Counted from the first letter of the stretch, positions 1-7,250 are shown. The stretch is DNA of 14,774 bases from Bacteroidales bacterium (GCA_016290715.1 JAEEUY010000070.1:1-14774); one strand, 5' to 3'. Notes: generated by a model not told the origin, from the letters alone. A program made the numbers and translations.

Positions 1-1214
1 ATTTTAAAACTGCTAATACAAAGGAGTTTACACATTGTTATCATGCCTATCCTGCGATGATGATTCCTCAGGTGGCACGTTCTTTGATTGAACTATTTGC
101 TCCACAAGATAAATGTAATCTCATTTTTGATCCCTATATGGGAAGTGGAACTTCATTGGTTGAAGCTTCATTAAAAGGAATAAATAGTATAGGAACAGAT
201 ATTAATCCGCTTGCCAGATTGATTTCACACGCGAAAACCACTCATTTTAATATTCAGAAAATCAATCTGGAACTTTCTGAAATACAGTTATTCCCATTTT
301 CATATTCTGATGATAAGGTTAAGAATACGGATTTTACTCGTGTTTCTAATTCATCTTTTTGGTATTCTCAAGATGTTTTGTTGAAATTGTCTTTTATTTC
401 TCAATTCATTGATGCTCTTGATAATGATGTGAAACTTTTTTTTCAAATTGCTCTTTCTGAGACAGTTAGAGATGTGTCATACACTAGAAATGGGGAATTT
501 AAGAGATTTAGAATGGCGGAGAAACAGATAAAACAGTTTAAACCAGATGTATTTGGAATATTTGAAAGTAAAGTTTTTAGAAATTTGAAGGGATTGAAAC
601 AATATAATTTGAGTAAGCATTCTGCTGAAGTGCGGATATGTGATTTTAATACTGTTATAGGAATACCTGAGGACATACTTTCTGATAATTCCGTGGATAT
701 GATAATTACATCACCTCCATACGGAGATAGTCATACGACAGTGGCATATGGACAATTTTCTCGGTGGGCAAATGAATGGTTTGAGTTCACTTATGCCAAG
801 AATCTAGATAATTTGTTGATGGGCGGAAAGAAAAAAGCAGAGCCATATTATGAAACGGTTAGTATTGAACAAGAATTAAGAGAAATTCAATCTATTGATA
901 ATAAAAGGTTTCAAGAAGTGGTCTCATTTTTGAATGATTATTCATCATCTATCAATAACATTGCTCCTAAAATTAGAAAGGGAGGAGTAATCTGTTATGT
1001 GGTGGGAAATCGAACTGTTAAAGGGATTCAGATTCCTCTTGATTATTTTACCGCAGAGATGTTTGAAAAACAGGGATTTAACCATTTAAAAACCATTGTT
1101 CGAGAGATTCCAAATAAAAGAATGCCCTCAAAAAATAGTCCTACTAATGTTTCAGGGGCTAAAGGTTCTACCATGAGTAACGAATACATTGTGGTAATGA
1201 GAAAAGAAAAGTGA
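1..1214 (+). CDS. DNA methyltransferase (N4-cytosine/N6-adenine type), 5'-truncated by window edge
   Basis: S-adenosylmethionine-dependent DNA amino-methyltransferase, probably the modification half of a restriction-modification system. The first ATG in the window (57) is not the real start: the frame stays open from base 3, and the upstream residues (THCYHAYPAMMIPQV, bases 30-74) form the conserved N-terminal motif of these enzymes. 403 residues are visible. Motif I, DPYMGSGT (visible residues 43-50), is the AdoMet-binding loop, followed by GTDINPLA. Catalytic motif IV, TSPPYGDS, starts at base 708. The SPPY form is commonest in N4-cytosine enzymes but does not exclude N6-adenine. About 190 residues between the motifs probably hold target recognition. 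It converges on the SDR gene, leaving a 26-nt gap. Sampled 60-base lines here are about 27-35% G+C, against roughly 42-63% in sampled ettA lines, suggesting acquired DNA. No restriction enzyme is visible. Specificity cannot be read. Confidence 0.9.
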   Translation, partial: FKTANTKEFTHCYHAYPAMMIPQVARSLIELFAPQDKCNLIFDPYMGSGTSLVEASLKGINSIGTDINPLARLISHAKTTHFNIQKINLELSEIQLFPFSYSDDKVKNTDFTRVSNSSFWYSQDVLLKLSFISQFIDALDNDVKLFFQIALSETVRDVSYTRNGEFKRFRMAEKQIKQFKPDVFGIFESKVFRNLKGLKQYNLSKHSAEVRICDFNTVIGIPEDILSDNSVDMIITSPPYGDSHTTVAYGQFSRWANEWFEFTYAKNLDNLLMGGKKKAEPYYETVSIEQELREIQSIDNKRFQEVVSFLNDYSSSINNIAPKIRKGGVICYVVGNRTVKGIQIPLDYFTAEMFEKQGFNHLKTIVREIPNKRMPSKNSPTNVSGAKGSTMSNEYIVVMRKEK

Positions 1215-1240
1215 TCTTCCCAATTTTCTCCCACTTTCCC

Positions 1241-2020
1241 TCATCCCGCCGTCTCTTTACGAACGATTTTGGATAGTATGGGAACTTTGATGCAATTGGG
1301 AATAATTTTGGAAAATAACCAACTGAATGGGGTAACTATGATTTCACGGCGTTGATGTAACAATCCACGGATACACTTTCGCGCTATTTTTTCAATAGGC
1401 ACCAAGGTTAGTTTCCCGAAAAATCCTTGTTTCTCTATGCGGGCACAAATCTCAGGACTGGTCGCCATGGCTCCAGGACACACCACGCTGACATGCATCC
1501 CCCGTTTTTTGTACTCTTCGTGTAATCCTAAAGAAAAGGAATATACAAAGGACTTGCTGGCAGGATAGATGGTCTTGTAGGCTGTCGGTGTCAGCGCAGC
1601 CATACTCGCCACATTGAGTATATAACTTTCTTTCTGTTTCAATAGGTTGTTAATCAGTAATTTGGTGAGCAGTGTGGTGCCAATGATATTGAGATGGATA
1701 ATCTTTTCCAAATATGCCGTCTCCACTTCTTCAAATCTCTTCGACCCGCCAACGCCAGAATTATTGATTAGCATGAAAACGTTAAAGCGTTCGTTGATTT
1801 TTTGTGCAGTGGCAATGATTGCATCACGATTCGTAAGGTCTGTGATAAAATAATGGGCATCAATAGGATAGTCGTCAGCTAAAGATTGGCAGAAATCAAT
1901 CACTTTTTCGCTGCTGCTAATGAGTATGGTGTTGATTCGCCGACGGGCAAGTTCAATAGCCAGCGCCTTGCCTAAACCACGGCTGGCTCCGGTAACAACA
2001 GCATAAGCTTGTGTATTCAT
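1241..2020 (-). CDS. Short-chain dehydrogenase/reductase (SDR), candidate 3-ketoacyl/3-ketosphinganine reductase
   Basis: Classical SDR of 259 residues with an NAD(P)-binding Rossmann fold. Visible motifs are the nucleotide loop TGASRGLG (residues 10-17), NNSG (86-89, usually NNAG), Asn111, catalytic Ser139, and Tyr152/Lys156 in YPASK, then CPGAMAT (181-187). The tetrad N-S-Y-K is complete, so it should be active. The C-terminal 45 residues contain hydrophobic stretches (PFSWLFSKIIPNCIKVPIL) that could sit on the membrane, as in reductases acting on lipid-like substrates. Its ATG directly follows the TAA stop of the upstream acyltransferase-like gene (2021-2023) with no spacer, so translation is probably coupled. 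The family is certain. The substrate is not: a 3-ketoacyl or 3-ketosphinganine group is inferred from the partner gene and C-terminus, and a generic carbonyl reductase is the alternative. Confidence 0.9.
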   Translation of the reverse strand: MNTQAYAVVTGASRGLGKALAIELARRRINTILISSSEKVIDFCQSLADDYPIDAHYFITDLTNRDAIIATAQKINERFNVFMLINNSGVGGSKRFEEVETAYLEKIIHLNIIGTTLLTKLLINNLLKQKESYILNVASMAALTPTAYKTIYPASKSFVYSFSLGLHEEYKKRGMHVSVVCPGAMATSPEICARIEKQGFFGKLTLVPIEKIARKCIRGLLHQRREIIVTPFSWLFSKIIPNCIKVPILSKIVRKETAG

Positions 2021-3139
2021 TTACAAATCTTTTTTATAACACCTTCTGCGGAAAACAATCTCTGCAGCATCATACTTTTGCCAAATACGACTGGCAGGGT
2101 TGTTTTCCAATTGTTGCGAGGACAATGCATGAGGAAAGCCCATCTTGCAAAAGCGCTCTTGCAACTCTTTGTGATATATGGCGTGTATCCCTGAATTGGC
2201 ATATTGGGGAAGAACCCCTGTTAAAAACATATCCACCACTTCTCTATCCTTGAGTGCATGCAAAATATGATACCAGCCGAAAGGAAACAACTTTCCTTTC
2301 GCTTTTTTGAATCCTTCGCTGAGCGATGGCAGACAGAAGGAAATTCCTACAATCTTATCATTTTCGTCTGCTAACATCACAATCAAATCTTTTACCGCAA
2401 CAGAGAAATCGTTGTCAATCAACCAATCAATTTCTTTGTCAGTCAGAGGGATGAAATTAAAAATATGCTGGTAGCTTTCATTCAAAACATAAAAGAAATC
2501 GCGGCCAATGGCTTTTAATTCTTTCTTGTTTTTGAATGGCCGGATGTGCACTTTGCAGCGTTGATTGACAATCTGGGAAATACGGACAATGGATTCGGGA
2601 ACTTCGTGGAGTTCAATGTCATATTGGATGTAATCCACCTCTTTTTCAAATCCTAATTGTTCAACTAATGCCGGATAGTAGGGAAAATTGTAATCAGAAG
2701 TGATGGGAGGTGTTCTGTCAAAACCTTCAATAAGCATCGACTGTTTGTCCATGTTGGAGTAGCGTGAGGGACCGCAAATTTCGGTTAACTGCCGGCTCCG
2801 TCCCCATTCTTCCACCTTTTGGAATAATGCTTTGGCTACAGCGGCATCATCAATCGTGTCAAACCACCCGAAACGAATCCGTTTCTGTCCCTTGATTTCG
2901 TTGCACTTTTTATTAATGATACCCGCAATTCTGCCAACAATCTCCCCGTCTTTGTGGGCTAACCATAATTTGATATCACAAAAATCCAAAGCCGGATGTC
3001 GGGTAAGCGTTTTCCATTCCCCTTGGTCTAAAGGCGGTACATAGTACGGACAATCCTTGTACAATTTTTTAGGAAATTGGATGAATTTTTTTAGATCTTT
3101 TGTGGTGATAACTTCTCTTATTTCAAGCATAATCGGCAT
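2021..3139 (-). CDS. GNAT-fold acyltransferase-like protein (YghO-type)
   Basis: 372-residue protein resembling the large GNAT-like family of YghO type. Landmarks: an N-terminal KKLYKDCPYYVPPL segment (24-37), a GNAT-like EIVGRIAGIIN strand-turn (66-76), GWFDTIDD (91-98), the strongly conserved-looking GPSRYSNMDKQSMLIEGFD (123-141), and YNFPYYPALVEQLGF (150-164). Residues from about 180 onward look like a second acyltransferase-like half ending FPFGWYHIL...GIHAIYHKELQE. No signal peptide or obvious membrane segment is seen. A start at 3130 (MLEIREV) is equally plausible and matches how such proteins usually begin; a GGAAG 4 nt upstream of 3139 favours the longer form. It heads a two-gene unit with the SDR. 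GNAT proteins transfer acyl groups to amines, so an N-acyltransferase of a long-chain amine is a reasonable guess; the substrate is unknown. Confidence 0.75.
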   Translation of the reverse strand: MPIMLEIREVITTKDLKKFIQFPKKLYKDCPYYVPPLDQGEWKTLTRHPALDFCDIKLWLAHKDGEIVGRIAGIINKKCNEIKGQKRIRFGWFDTIDDAAVAKALFQKVEEWGRSRQLTEICGPSRYSNMDKQSMLIEGFDRTPPITSDYNFPYYPALVEQLGFEKEVDYIQYDIELHEVPESIVRISQIVNQRCKVHIRPFKNKKELKAIGRDFFYVLNESYQHIFNFIPLTDKEIDWLIDNDFSVAVKDLIVMLADENDKIVGISFCLPSLSEGFKKAKGKLFPFGWYHILHALKDREVVDMFLTGVLPQYANSGIHAIYHKELQERFCKMGFPHALSSQQLENNPASRIWQKYDAAEIVFRRRCYKKDL

Positions 3140-3241
3140 AGTCTTCCATCAATCTAATTATTTATCAACTTTTTACATGGACAAAATAGTTTTAATGATG
3201 AGAAAATGATATAATATTCAGATTGAAAAATCAATAACAAA

Positions 3242-3249
3242 CAAAAATA
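3242..3249 (-). promoter_or_regulatory. Possible -7 box for the GNAT/SDR unit
   Basis: Read on the minus strand this is TATTTTTG, matching the Bacteroidota -7 consensus TAnnTTTG. It would give a leader of roughly 95-105 nt before the ATG at 3139. No TTTG or TTG at the proper -33 spacing was found, so support is weak. Confidence 0.25.
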
Positions 3250-3342
3250 CGAATAATTTTTATTGTTTTATAATTCAGATAAATTTTGTATTTTTCTTAT
3301 TGTCAATTATTTATGTGTTATAAATGATTTTTTTTCGGTTTC

Positions 3343-3377
3343 TTTGTAACAAAATTGAAAAACATTTGTTATTTTTG
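3343..3377 (+). promoter_or_regulatory. Candidate Bacteroidota promoter for the ytxH-like operon
   Basis: TATTTTTG at 3370-3377 matches TAnnTTTG and lies 25 nt before the ATG at 3403, leaving a short A-rich leader typical of the phylum. A TTTG at 3343-3346 could be the -33 element, but the 23-nt gap is longer than the usual 17-20 or so, so the pairing is uncertain. Confidence 0.4.
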
Positions 3378-3402
3378 TGTAAAATTTTAAAAATAAAAAA
3401 TT

Positions 3403-3606
3403 ATGAAAGCTTCACATGTTTTAGCATTTTTGAGTGGTGCAGCACTTGCCGCAGGAGTTACTCTTTTGATGACCACTGACAAAGGAAAAGAAATCAGAAC
3501 GAAGGTTTCTGAAAAACTGACCAAAGAAGAAATAGACAAGCTCATCGCCAAACTGAAACGTCAGCGTGCTGAAATGCCGACGGATGAAGTGGTGGATGAA
3601 CAATAA
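3403..3606 (+). CDS. YtxH-like small membrane-anchored protein
   Basis: 67-residue protein. Residues about 5-25 (HVLAFLSGAALAAGVTLLM) form one small-residue-rich membrane helix. It is followed by TTDKGKEIRTKVSEKL, the hallmark of YtxH-domain proteins (glycine-rich helix, then a T-x-K-G-K-E-x-R basic helix), and by a charged tail (EEIDKLIAKLKRQRAE) likely to form a coiled coil. YtxH proteins are linked to general stress in Firmicutes and are common but uncharacterised in Bacteroidota. It is first of three short same-strand genes, 16 nt upstream of the holin-like gene. The ATG is preceded by an A-rich stretch rather than a Shine-Dalgarno. Family assignment is by pattern only; the function is unknown. 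Confidence 0.8.
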   Translation: MKASHVLAFLSGAALAAGVTLLMTTDKGKEIRTKVSEKLTKEEIDKLIAKLKRQRAEMPTDEVVDEQ

Positions 3607-3622
3607 ATCTAATAGCGAAAAT

Positions 3623-4024
3623 ATGAGTATTTTCAGTGGTTTTTTTCAGCCGAATGACCGTAACGACCGGATAATAAAAGATGCAAAAGACTATTTTTCC
3701 AGTCGTTACGATTTATTCAAATTGGAATTTTTGGAGAAATCGTCAAAAATTGTCGGTGGGATTCTGATGATTCTCACGGTCGTTATTTCCGCGTTTGTTG
3801 CGTTGGTGTTTTTCGCCCAAGCATTAATTAGTTGGTTGGCACAGTTCTTCAATACAGCTGCTCCGGTTTATTTGATTTGTGCCGGATTATTCATCCTTGT
3901 GATTGTGATTGCTTTATTGGGGAAAGAGAAAATTTTTATTAACCCTATTGTGAAAATGTTGAGCAGAATCATGTACGAAGATGACCAGTCTGATAATGAA
4001 AAGATAGGAGGTGGTGATGAATAG
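3623..4024 (+). CDS. Holin superfamily III-like two-helix membrane protein
   Basis: 133 residues from the ATG at 3623. A longer reading from 3566 would overlap the ytxH-like gene by 41 bases and adds a Cys/Trp-rich start unlike the family. The layout is an amphipathic N-terminal segment (AKDYFSSRYDLFKLEFLEKSS, about 21-41), two membrane helices (about 43-68 and 79-100), and an acidic, Gly/Asp-rich cytosolic tail. This is the pattern of Pfam 'putative Actinobacteriophage holin superfamily III' proteins. Despite that name they are widespread chromosomal proteins, and nothing phage-like surrounds this one. It sits between the ytxH-like gene and a 61-residue gene overlapping its stop, indicating one operon. 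A role in envelope stress or membrane organisation is inference. Confidence 0.78.
   Translation: MSIFSGFFQPNDRNDRIIKDAKDYFSSRYDLFKLEFLEKSSKIVGGILMILTVVISAFVALVFFAQALISWLAQFFNTAAPVYLICAGLFILVIVIALLGKEKIFINPIVKMLSRIMYEDDQSDNEKIGGGDE
4006..4012 (+). promoter_or_regulatory. Strong Shine-Dalgarno inside the holin-like gene
   Basis: AGGAGGT lies 4 nt before the ATG at 4017, while also encoding the Gly-rich tail of the upstream protein. Such perfect sites are uncommon in Bacteroidota and decide the start of the next gene over the in-frame GTGs at 4011 and 4014. Confidence 0.6.
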
Positions 4025-4202
4025 GAAAGTGTTTAATGATCTCCATGAGATTGCCATTCAAAAGACAGTGTTGCGGTACGAAGTTAGGGAAAAAGAACGT
4101 CGGTTAAAAAATGATTATGAAGAAAGAAATGTATTGATGGATTTCTTCTTTTTGGGATTTAAAGGTATGCGGTGGCTGATTCAAAAATTAAGGGAAAACT
4201 AA
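4017..4202 (+). CDS. Small basic protein of unknown function, third gene of stress/membrane operon
   Basis: 61 residues. The ATG at 4017 overlaps the upstream stop by 8 bases (ATGAATAG), the overlap expected for translational coupling. The N-terminal half is charged and helical (YEVREKERRLKNDYEER). The C-terminal part (VLMDFFFLGFKGMRWLIQKL, about 39-58) is hydrophobic with flanking basic residues, and may insert in or lie on the membrane. I do not recognise a named domain. Similar short proteins next to YtxH and holin-III-like genes are a familiar arrangement in Bacteroidota, so a shared membrane complex or stress role is possible but unproven. Confidence 0.75.
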   Translation: MNRKVFNDLHEIAIQKTVLRYEVREKERRLKNDYEERNVLMDFFFLGFKGMRWLIQKLREN

Positions 4203-4213
4203 GGGTGCTGGTG

Positions 4214-4241
4214 TTGCGTATGAATTATAATCGTAACTTTG
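4214..4241 (+). promoter_or_regulatory. Bacteroidota promoter for ettA-rlmN
   Basis: TTG (4214-4216), a 17-nt spacer and TAACTTTG (4234-4241) match the TTG-N17-20-TAnnTTTG consensus. The predicted start of transcription is near 4248, about 20 nt before the ettA ATG. The preceding gene ends at 4202. Confidence 0.75.
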
Positions 4242-4269
4242 CACGTTTTTTTGAATAACCTTAATTTTT

Positions 4270-5946
4270 ATGAGTGACGATAAAAAGATTATCTTCTCGA
4301 TGGTGAACGTTAGTAAAACGTATCCACCACAAAAACAAGTACTTAAAAATATTTACCTCTCTTTCTATTACGGCGCTAAAATCGGAGTTTTAGGGTTGAA
4401 TGGTGCTGGCAAATCCTCTTTGCTGAAGATTATTGCCGGAGTTGACCCCTCTTTTCAGGGGGAAGTGGTTTTTTCGCCAGGGTATAGTGTCGGTTATTTG
4501 CCGCAGGAACCCCAGTTGGATGATACGATGACGGTAAAAGATGTTGTTAAACAGGGAGTTAAAGAGATTGTGGATATCTTGGCCGAGTATGAAGCGGTGA
4601 ATATGAAGTTTGCGGAACCGATGGACGACGATGAGATGAACAAACTCATTGAACGTCAAGGCGAATTAACAGAATTGATTGACCAGCATGATGCTTGGGA
4701 ATTGGACTCCAAATTGGAGCGGGCCATGGATGCCTTGCGTTGTCCCGAGGGTGATACGCCAGTGAAAAATCTTTCGGGTGGCGAGCGCCGTCGGGTGGCA
4801 CTTTGCCGTCTGCTGCTTTCAGAACCCGACATTTTGCTGCTTGATGAGCCAACAAACCATCTCGATGCCGAATCAGTTCAGTGGCTTGAAATGCACCTGC
4901 AACAATATAAGGGAACAGTTATCGCTGTTACCCATGACCGCTATTTCCTTGACAATGTGGCTGGCTGGATATTGGAACTTGACCGCGGGGAAGGGATCCC
5001 TTGGCAAGGGAATTACTCTTCTTGGCTGGAACAGAAAACCAATCGTCTTGCAATGGAGGAAAAACAAGAGTCAAAACGAATGAAAACTCTTGAACGGGAA
5101 TTGGAATGGGTGAGAATGGCCCCAAAGGCCCGCCACGCCAAATCAAAAGCTCGTCTTTCAGCTTACGATAAGTTGCTGAATGAGGATATTAAAGAAAAAG
5201 AGGAAAATTTACAAATCTATATCCCGAATGGTCCGCGTCTGGGTTCTAAAGTAATTGAAGCAGTGAATGTGTCTAAGGCTTACGGGGATAAGTTGTTGTT
5301 CGAAAATCTGAATTTTAGCCTGCCACCCAACGGAATCGTCGGCGTGATTGGTCCCAACGGAGCAGGCAAAACCACGCTTTTCCGTTTGATTATGGGTTTG
5401 GAAACCCCTGATAATGGCACTTTCCAAGTGGGTGAAACAGTAAAAATAGGCTATGTTGACCAGCAGCATGCAAATATCGATCCTGAAAAAAATGTTTGGG
5501 AAGTGATCTCTGAAGGAAACGAACAGATGAATTTGGGCGGCCGGCTCATTAACTCGCGTGCGTACGTTTCACGCTTTAATTTTAGCGGCACCGACCAAGG
5601 AAAAAAAGCGGGTGTCCTTTCTGGTGGCGAGAGAAATCGTATGCATTTGGCACTTACTTTGAAATCGGAAGCGAATGTGCTTCTGTTAGATGAACCCACG
5701 AATGATATTGATGTCAATACCTTGCGGGCTTTGGAAGAAGGATTGAACGACTTTGCCGGATGCGCTGTCGTGATTTCTCACGACCGTTGGTTCCTCGACA
5801 GAATTTGCACACATATTCTCGCCTTTGAGGGCAACTCCCAAGTCTATTTCTTTGAGGGAACCTACTCGGAATACGAGGAAAATAAAAGAAAACGCTTGGG
5901 AAATGATGCCCCCACGCGCATTCACTACAAAAAATTGATCAAATAA
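4270..5946 (+). CDS. ettA: Energy-dependent translational throttle protein EttA (ABC-F)
   Basis: Cytosolic ABC-F ATPase of 558 residues, close to the E. coli EttA length of 555. It binds the ribosomal E site and gates the first elongation steps according to ATP/ADP. Two complete ATPase domains are present. Domain 1 has GLNGAGKS (42-49), LSGGERRR (168-175) and ILLLDEPTNHLD (188-199). Domain 2 has GPNGAGKT (361-368), LSGGERNR (450-457) and LLLDEPTNDID (471-481). Both Walker B glutamates (193, 475) are kept. The segment around 95-140 is the EttA arm insertion, and the charged linker at about 264-303 (KTLERELEWVRMAPKARHAKSKAR) is the P-site tRNA interaction motif. No membrane segments are present, which excludes a transporter. 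rlmN begins 2 nt after the stop. Confidence 0.96.
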   Translation: MSDDKKIIFSMVNVSKTYPPQKQVLKNIYLSFYYGAKIGVLGLNGAGKSSLLKIIAGVDPSFQGEVVFSPGYSVGYLPQEPQLDDTMTVKDVVKQGVKEIVDILAEYEAVNMKFAEPMDDDEMNKLIERQGELTELIDQHDAWELDSKLERAMDALRCPEGDTPVKNLSGGERRRVALCRLLLSEPDILLLDEPTNHLDAESVQWLEMHLQQYKGTVIAVTHDRYFLDNVAGWILELDRGEGIPWQGNYSSWLEQKTNRLAMEEKQESKRMKTLERELEWVRMAPKARHAKSKARLSAYDKLLNEDIKEKEENLQIYIPNGPRLGSKVIEAVNVSKAYGDKLLFENLNFSLPPNGIVGVIGPNGAGKTTLFRLIMGLETPDNGTFQVGETVKIGYVDQQHANIDPEKNVWEVISEGNEQMNLGGRLINSRAYVSRFNFSGTDQGKKAGVLSGGERNRMHLALTLKSEANVLLLDEPTNDIDVNTLRALEEGLNDFAGCAVVISHDRWFLDRICTHILAFEGNSQVYFFEGTYSEYEENKRKRLGNDAPTRIHYKKLIK

Positions 5947-5948
5947 AA

Positions 5949-6980
5949 ATGAGTACAGATATTCGACATACAACAGCACAAAACTTGTCTTCATTTATTG
6001 AAAGTATCGGCGAAAAGAAATTCCGTTGTGCCCAAATTGAAGAGTGGCTGTGGAAAAAAGGTGTACGCAGTTTTGATGAAATGAGCAACTTGCCCGTTGC
6101 GCTTCGGGAACAGTTAAAAAGTAATTTTACTTTTTTAACTTCCGGAATCGCTGCAATGGTGCAAAGCAAGGACGGCACAGCCAAGTTTGTATTTAACTTG
6201 CACGACAAACGTCAAGTGGAGGGAGTGCTCATCCCCTCCGATAATCGTGTTACAGCTTGTATTTCATCTCAAGTCGGGTGCCCTTTAAAGTGTGCCTTCT
6301 GTGCCACAGGTACCATGGGTTTTGTTCGGAATTTGCATTCTTCGGAAATCTTTGATCAGTTTCTATTGATGAATAAGAAATCGCAAGAGCTTTATAATCA
6401 AAATATTACTAATATTGTATATATGGGAATGGGGGAACCGCTGCTCAATTATGAAAGTGTCATACGCTCTGTTCAATGGATTACTTCACCGAAAGGGCAA
6501 GGGTTGTCTCCGTCAAGAATCACGCTTTCTACCGTTGGTATCGCTTCCGGAATTAAAAGGTTGGCAGATGACGGCTTTAAACCGGAAATCGCCCTGTCGC
6601 TTCATTGTGCTGATGAATTAAAACGCCGACGACTGATGCCCGTTACCGAATCCCAAAATTTTGAAATGTTGCAGGATGCCCTTGTTTATCTGCATGAGAA
6701 AACAGGGAAACGTATCACTATTGAGTATCTGATGTTGAAAAATTGGAACGATTCTTTGGCAGATGCTAAAAAATTATTCGCTTTTTGCCGGCCATTCCCC
6801 GTTAAAATCAATTTGATAGAATACAATGCCACTCAAAGCGGATTTGAAAAAAGCAACGAAGAAACGGTACGCGAGTTTATTGCCTTTTTGGAATCAAAAA
6901 ATATGATTGTCAATGTGCGTCATAGTCGGGGTAAAGATATTGATGCGGCCTGTGGACAATTGGTGAAAAAGGTAAAATAA
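5949..6980 (+). CDS. rlmN: Dual-specificity RNA methyltransferase RlmN
   Basis: Radical-SAM enzyme that methylates C2 of A2503 in 23S rRNA and of A37 in some tRNAs. The 343 residues match the family size. The 4Fe-4S motif CxxxCxxC is CPLKCAFC (Cys111, 115, 118), preceded by ACISSQVG. Also present are ATGTMGFVRNL, YMGMGEPLLN, the LSTVG and ALSLH strands, and the C-terminal methyl-carrier cysteine in DIDAACGQL (Cys335). All residues needed for catalysis are visible. The ATG lies 2 nt after the ettA stop, so the two are almost certainly cotranscribed. The message ends at the hairpin terminator at 7017-7049. The lack of Cfr-specific features and the core neighbourhood make housekeeping RlmN far likelier than a resistance methylase. 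Confidence 0.97.
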   Translation: MSTDIRHTTAQNLSSFIESIGEKKFRCAQIEEWLWKKGVRSFDEMSNLPVALREQLKSNFTFLTSGIAAMVQSKDGTAKFVFNLHDKRQVEGVLIPSDNRVTACISSQVGCPLKCAFCATGTMGFVRNLHSSEIFDQFLLMNKKSQELYNQNITNIVYMGMGEPLLNYESVIRSVQWITSPKGQGLSPSRITLSTVGIASGIKRLADDGFKPEIALSLHCADELKRRRLMPVTESQNFEMLQDALVYLHEKTGKRITIEYLMLKNWNDSLADAKKLFAFCRPFPVKINLIEYNATQSGFEKSNEETVREFIAFLESKNMIVNVRHSRGKDIDAACGQLVKKVK

Positions 6981-7016
6981 CACTCTTTTTCTGCAAAAAA
7001 ATGAAAACTTTCTTGC

Positions 7017-7049
7017 GCCCTGTCGGATAAAATTCAGGGCTTTTTTTTT
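7017..7049 (+). terminator. Intrinsic terminator after rlmN
   Basis: GCCCTG (7017-7022) pairs with CAGGGC (7035-7040) around a 12-nt loop, followed by nine T residues (7041-7049). It lies 36 nt after the rlmN stop and separates ettA-rlmN from the SRP RNA unit. Confidence 0.88.
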
Positions 7050-7138
7050 GTTGTTTCAAAATAAATCATTAATAATCAGTATTTTATGATTTACTCAAAA
7101 ATTACTTTTGAGGAATGGACTGTATTTAAAAATTGTTG

Positions 7139-7146
7139 TACTTTTG
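7139..7146 (+). promoter_or_regulatory. -7 box of the SRP RNA promoter
   Basis: TACTTTTG matches TAnnTTTG and ends 4 nt before the predicted RNA 5' end. An identical TACTTTTG lies 36 nt upstream at 7103-7110. No clear TTTG or TTG is seen at -33 spacing for the proximal box. Confidence 0.55.
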
Positions 7147-7149
7147 CAG

Positions 7150-7250
7150 CGGGTAAGTCTTGTACGATCTGCTCCCTTTCAACTCCCCCAGGGCAGGAAT
7201 GCAGCAAGGGTACATTGGTTGTAGCGATGCGATATAAGTAGCTTGCCCAT
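7150..7250 (+). ncRNA. ffs: Signal recognition particle RNA (small bacterial 4.5S type)
   Basis: RNA scaffold of the signal recognition particle, which with Ffh targets nascent inner-membrane proteins to FtsY and the translocon. The diagnostic helix 8 tip is intact: CAGG (7189-7192), GCA stem (7193-7195), GGAA tetraloop (7196-7199), TGC (7200-7202), AGCA (7203-7206). CAGG and AGCA form the symmetric internal loop bound by the Ffh M domain. CCC (7186-7188) and GGG (7208-7210) close the stem below. The ends pair as GGGTAAG (7151-7157) with CTTGCCC (7242-7248), giving about 100 nt and no Alu domain. A U-rich run (TTTTTATTTT, from 7250) follows the closing helix and may help terminate. Ends are estimated to within a few bases. 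Confidence 0.92.

Larger units (their letters stand above)
3140..3402. other. AT-rich divergent intergenic region
   Basis: 263 bases between the leftward GNAT/SDR unit and the rightward small-protein operon. I see no gene. It holds T- and A-runs, several TTTGT words (3285, 3343, 3365, 3374), a near-palindrome TTTGT-A-ACAAA (3343-3353), AACAAA/TTTGTT arms (3348-3353 and 3365-3370), and ATTTAT-N5-ATAAAT (3309-3325). One -7-like box is present for each direction. Such repeats are easily produced by chance in DNA this AT-rich. Confidence 0.6.

Noticed and set aside
1199..1230. GAGAAAA/TTTTCTC inverted repeat at the convergent gene ends, possible bidirectional terminator
   Set aside because: The stem is AT-rich with an 18-nt loop and no U-tract, so it is unlikely to be stable.
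3309..3325. ATTTAT-N5-ATAAAT hairpin followed by T-run
   Set aside because: All-AT 6-bp stem with no upstream plus-strand gene to terminate; likely chance.
3566..3622. Longer start for the holin-like gene
   Set aside because: It would overlap the ytxH-like gene by 41 bases and add a Cys/Trp-rich segment not expected in the family; ATG 3623 gives the normal start.
3623..4024. Evidence of a prophage because of the holin-like protein
   Set aside because: Holin-III-like proteins are common chromosomal proteins; no endolysin, portal, capsid, integrase or att repeats are present.
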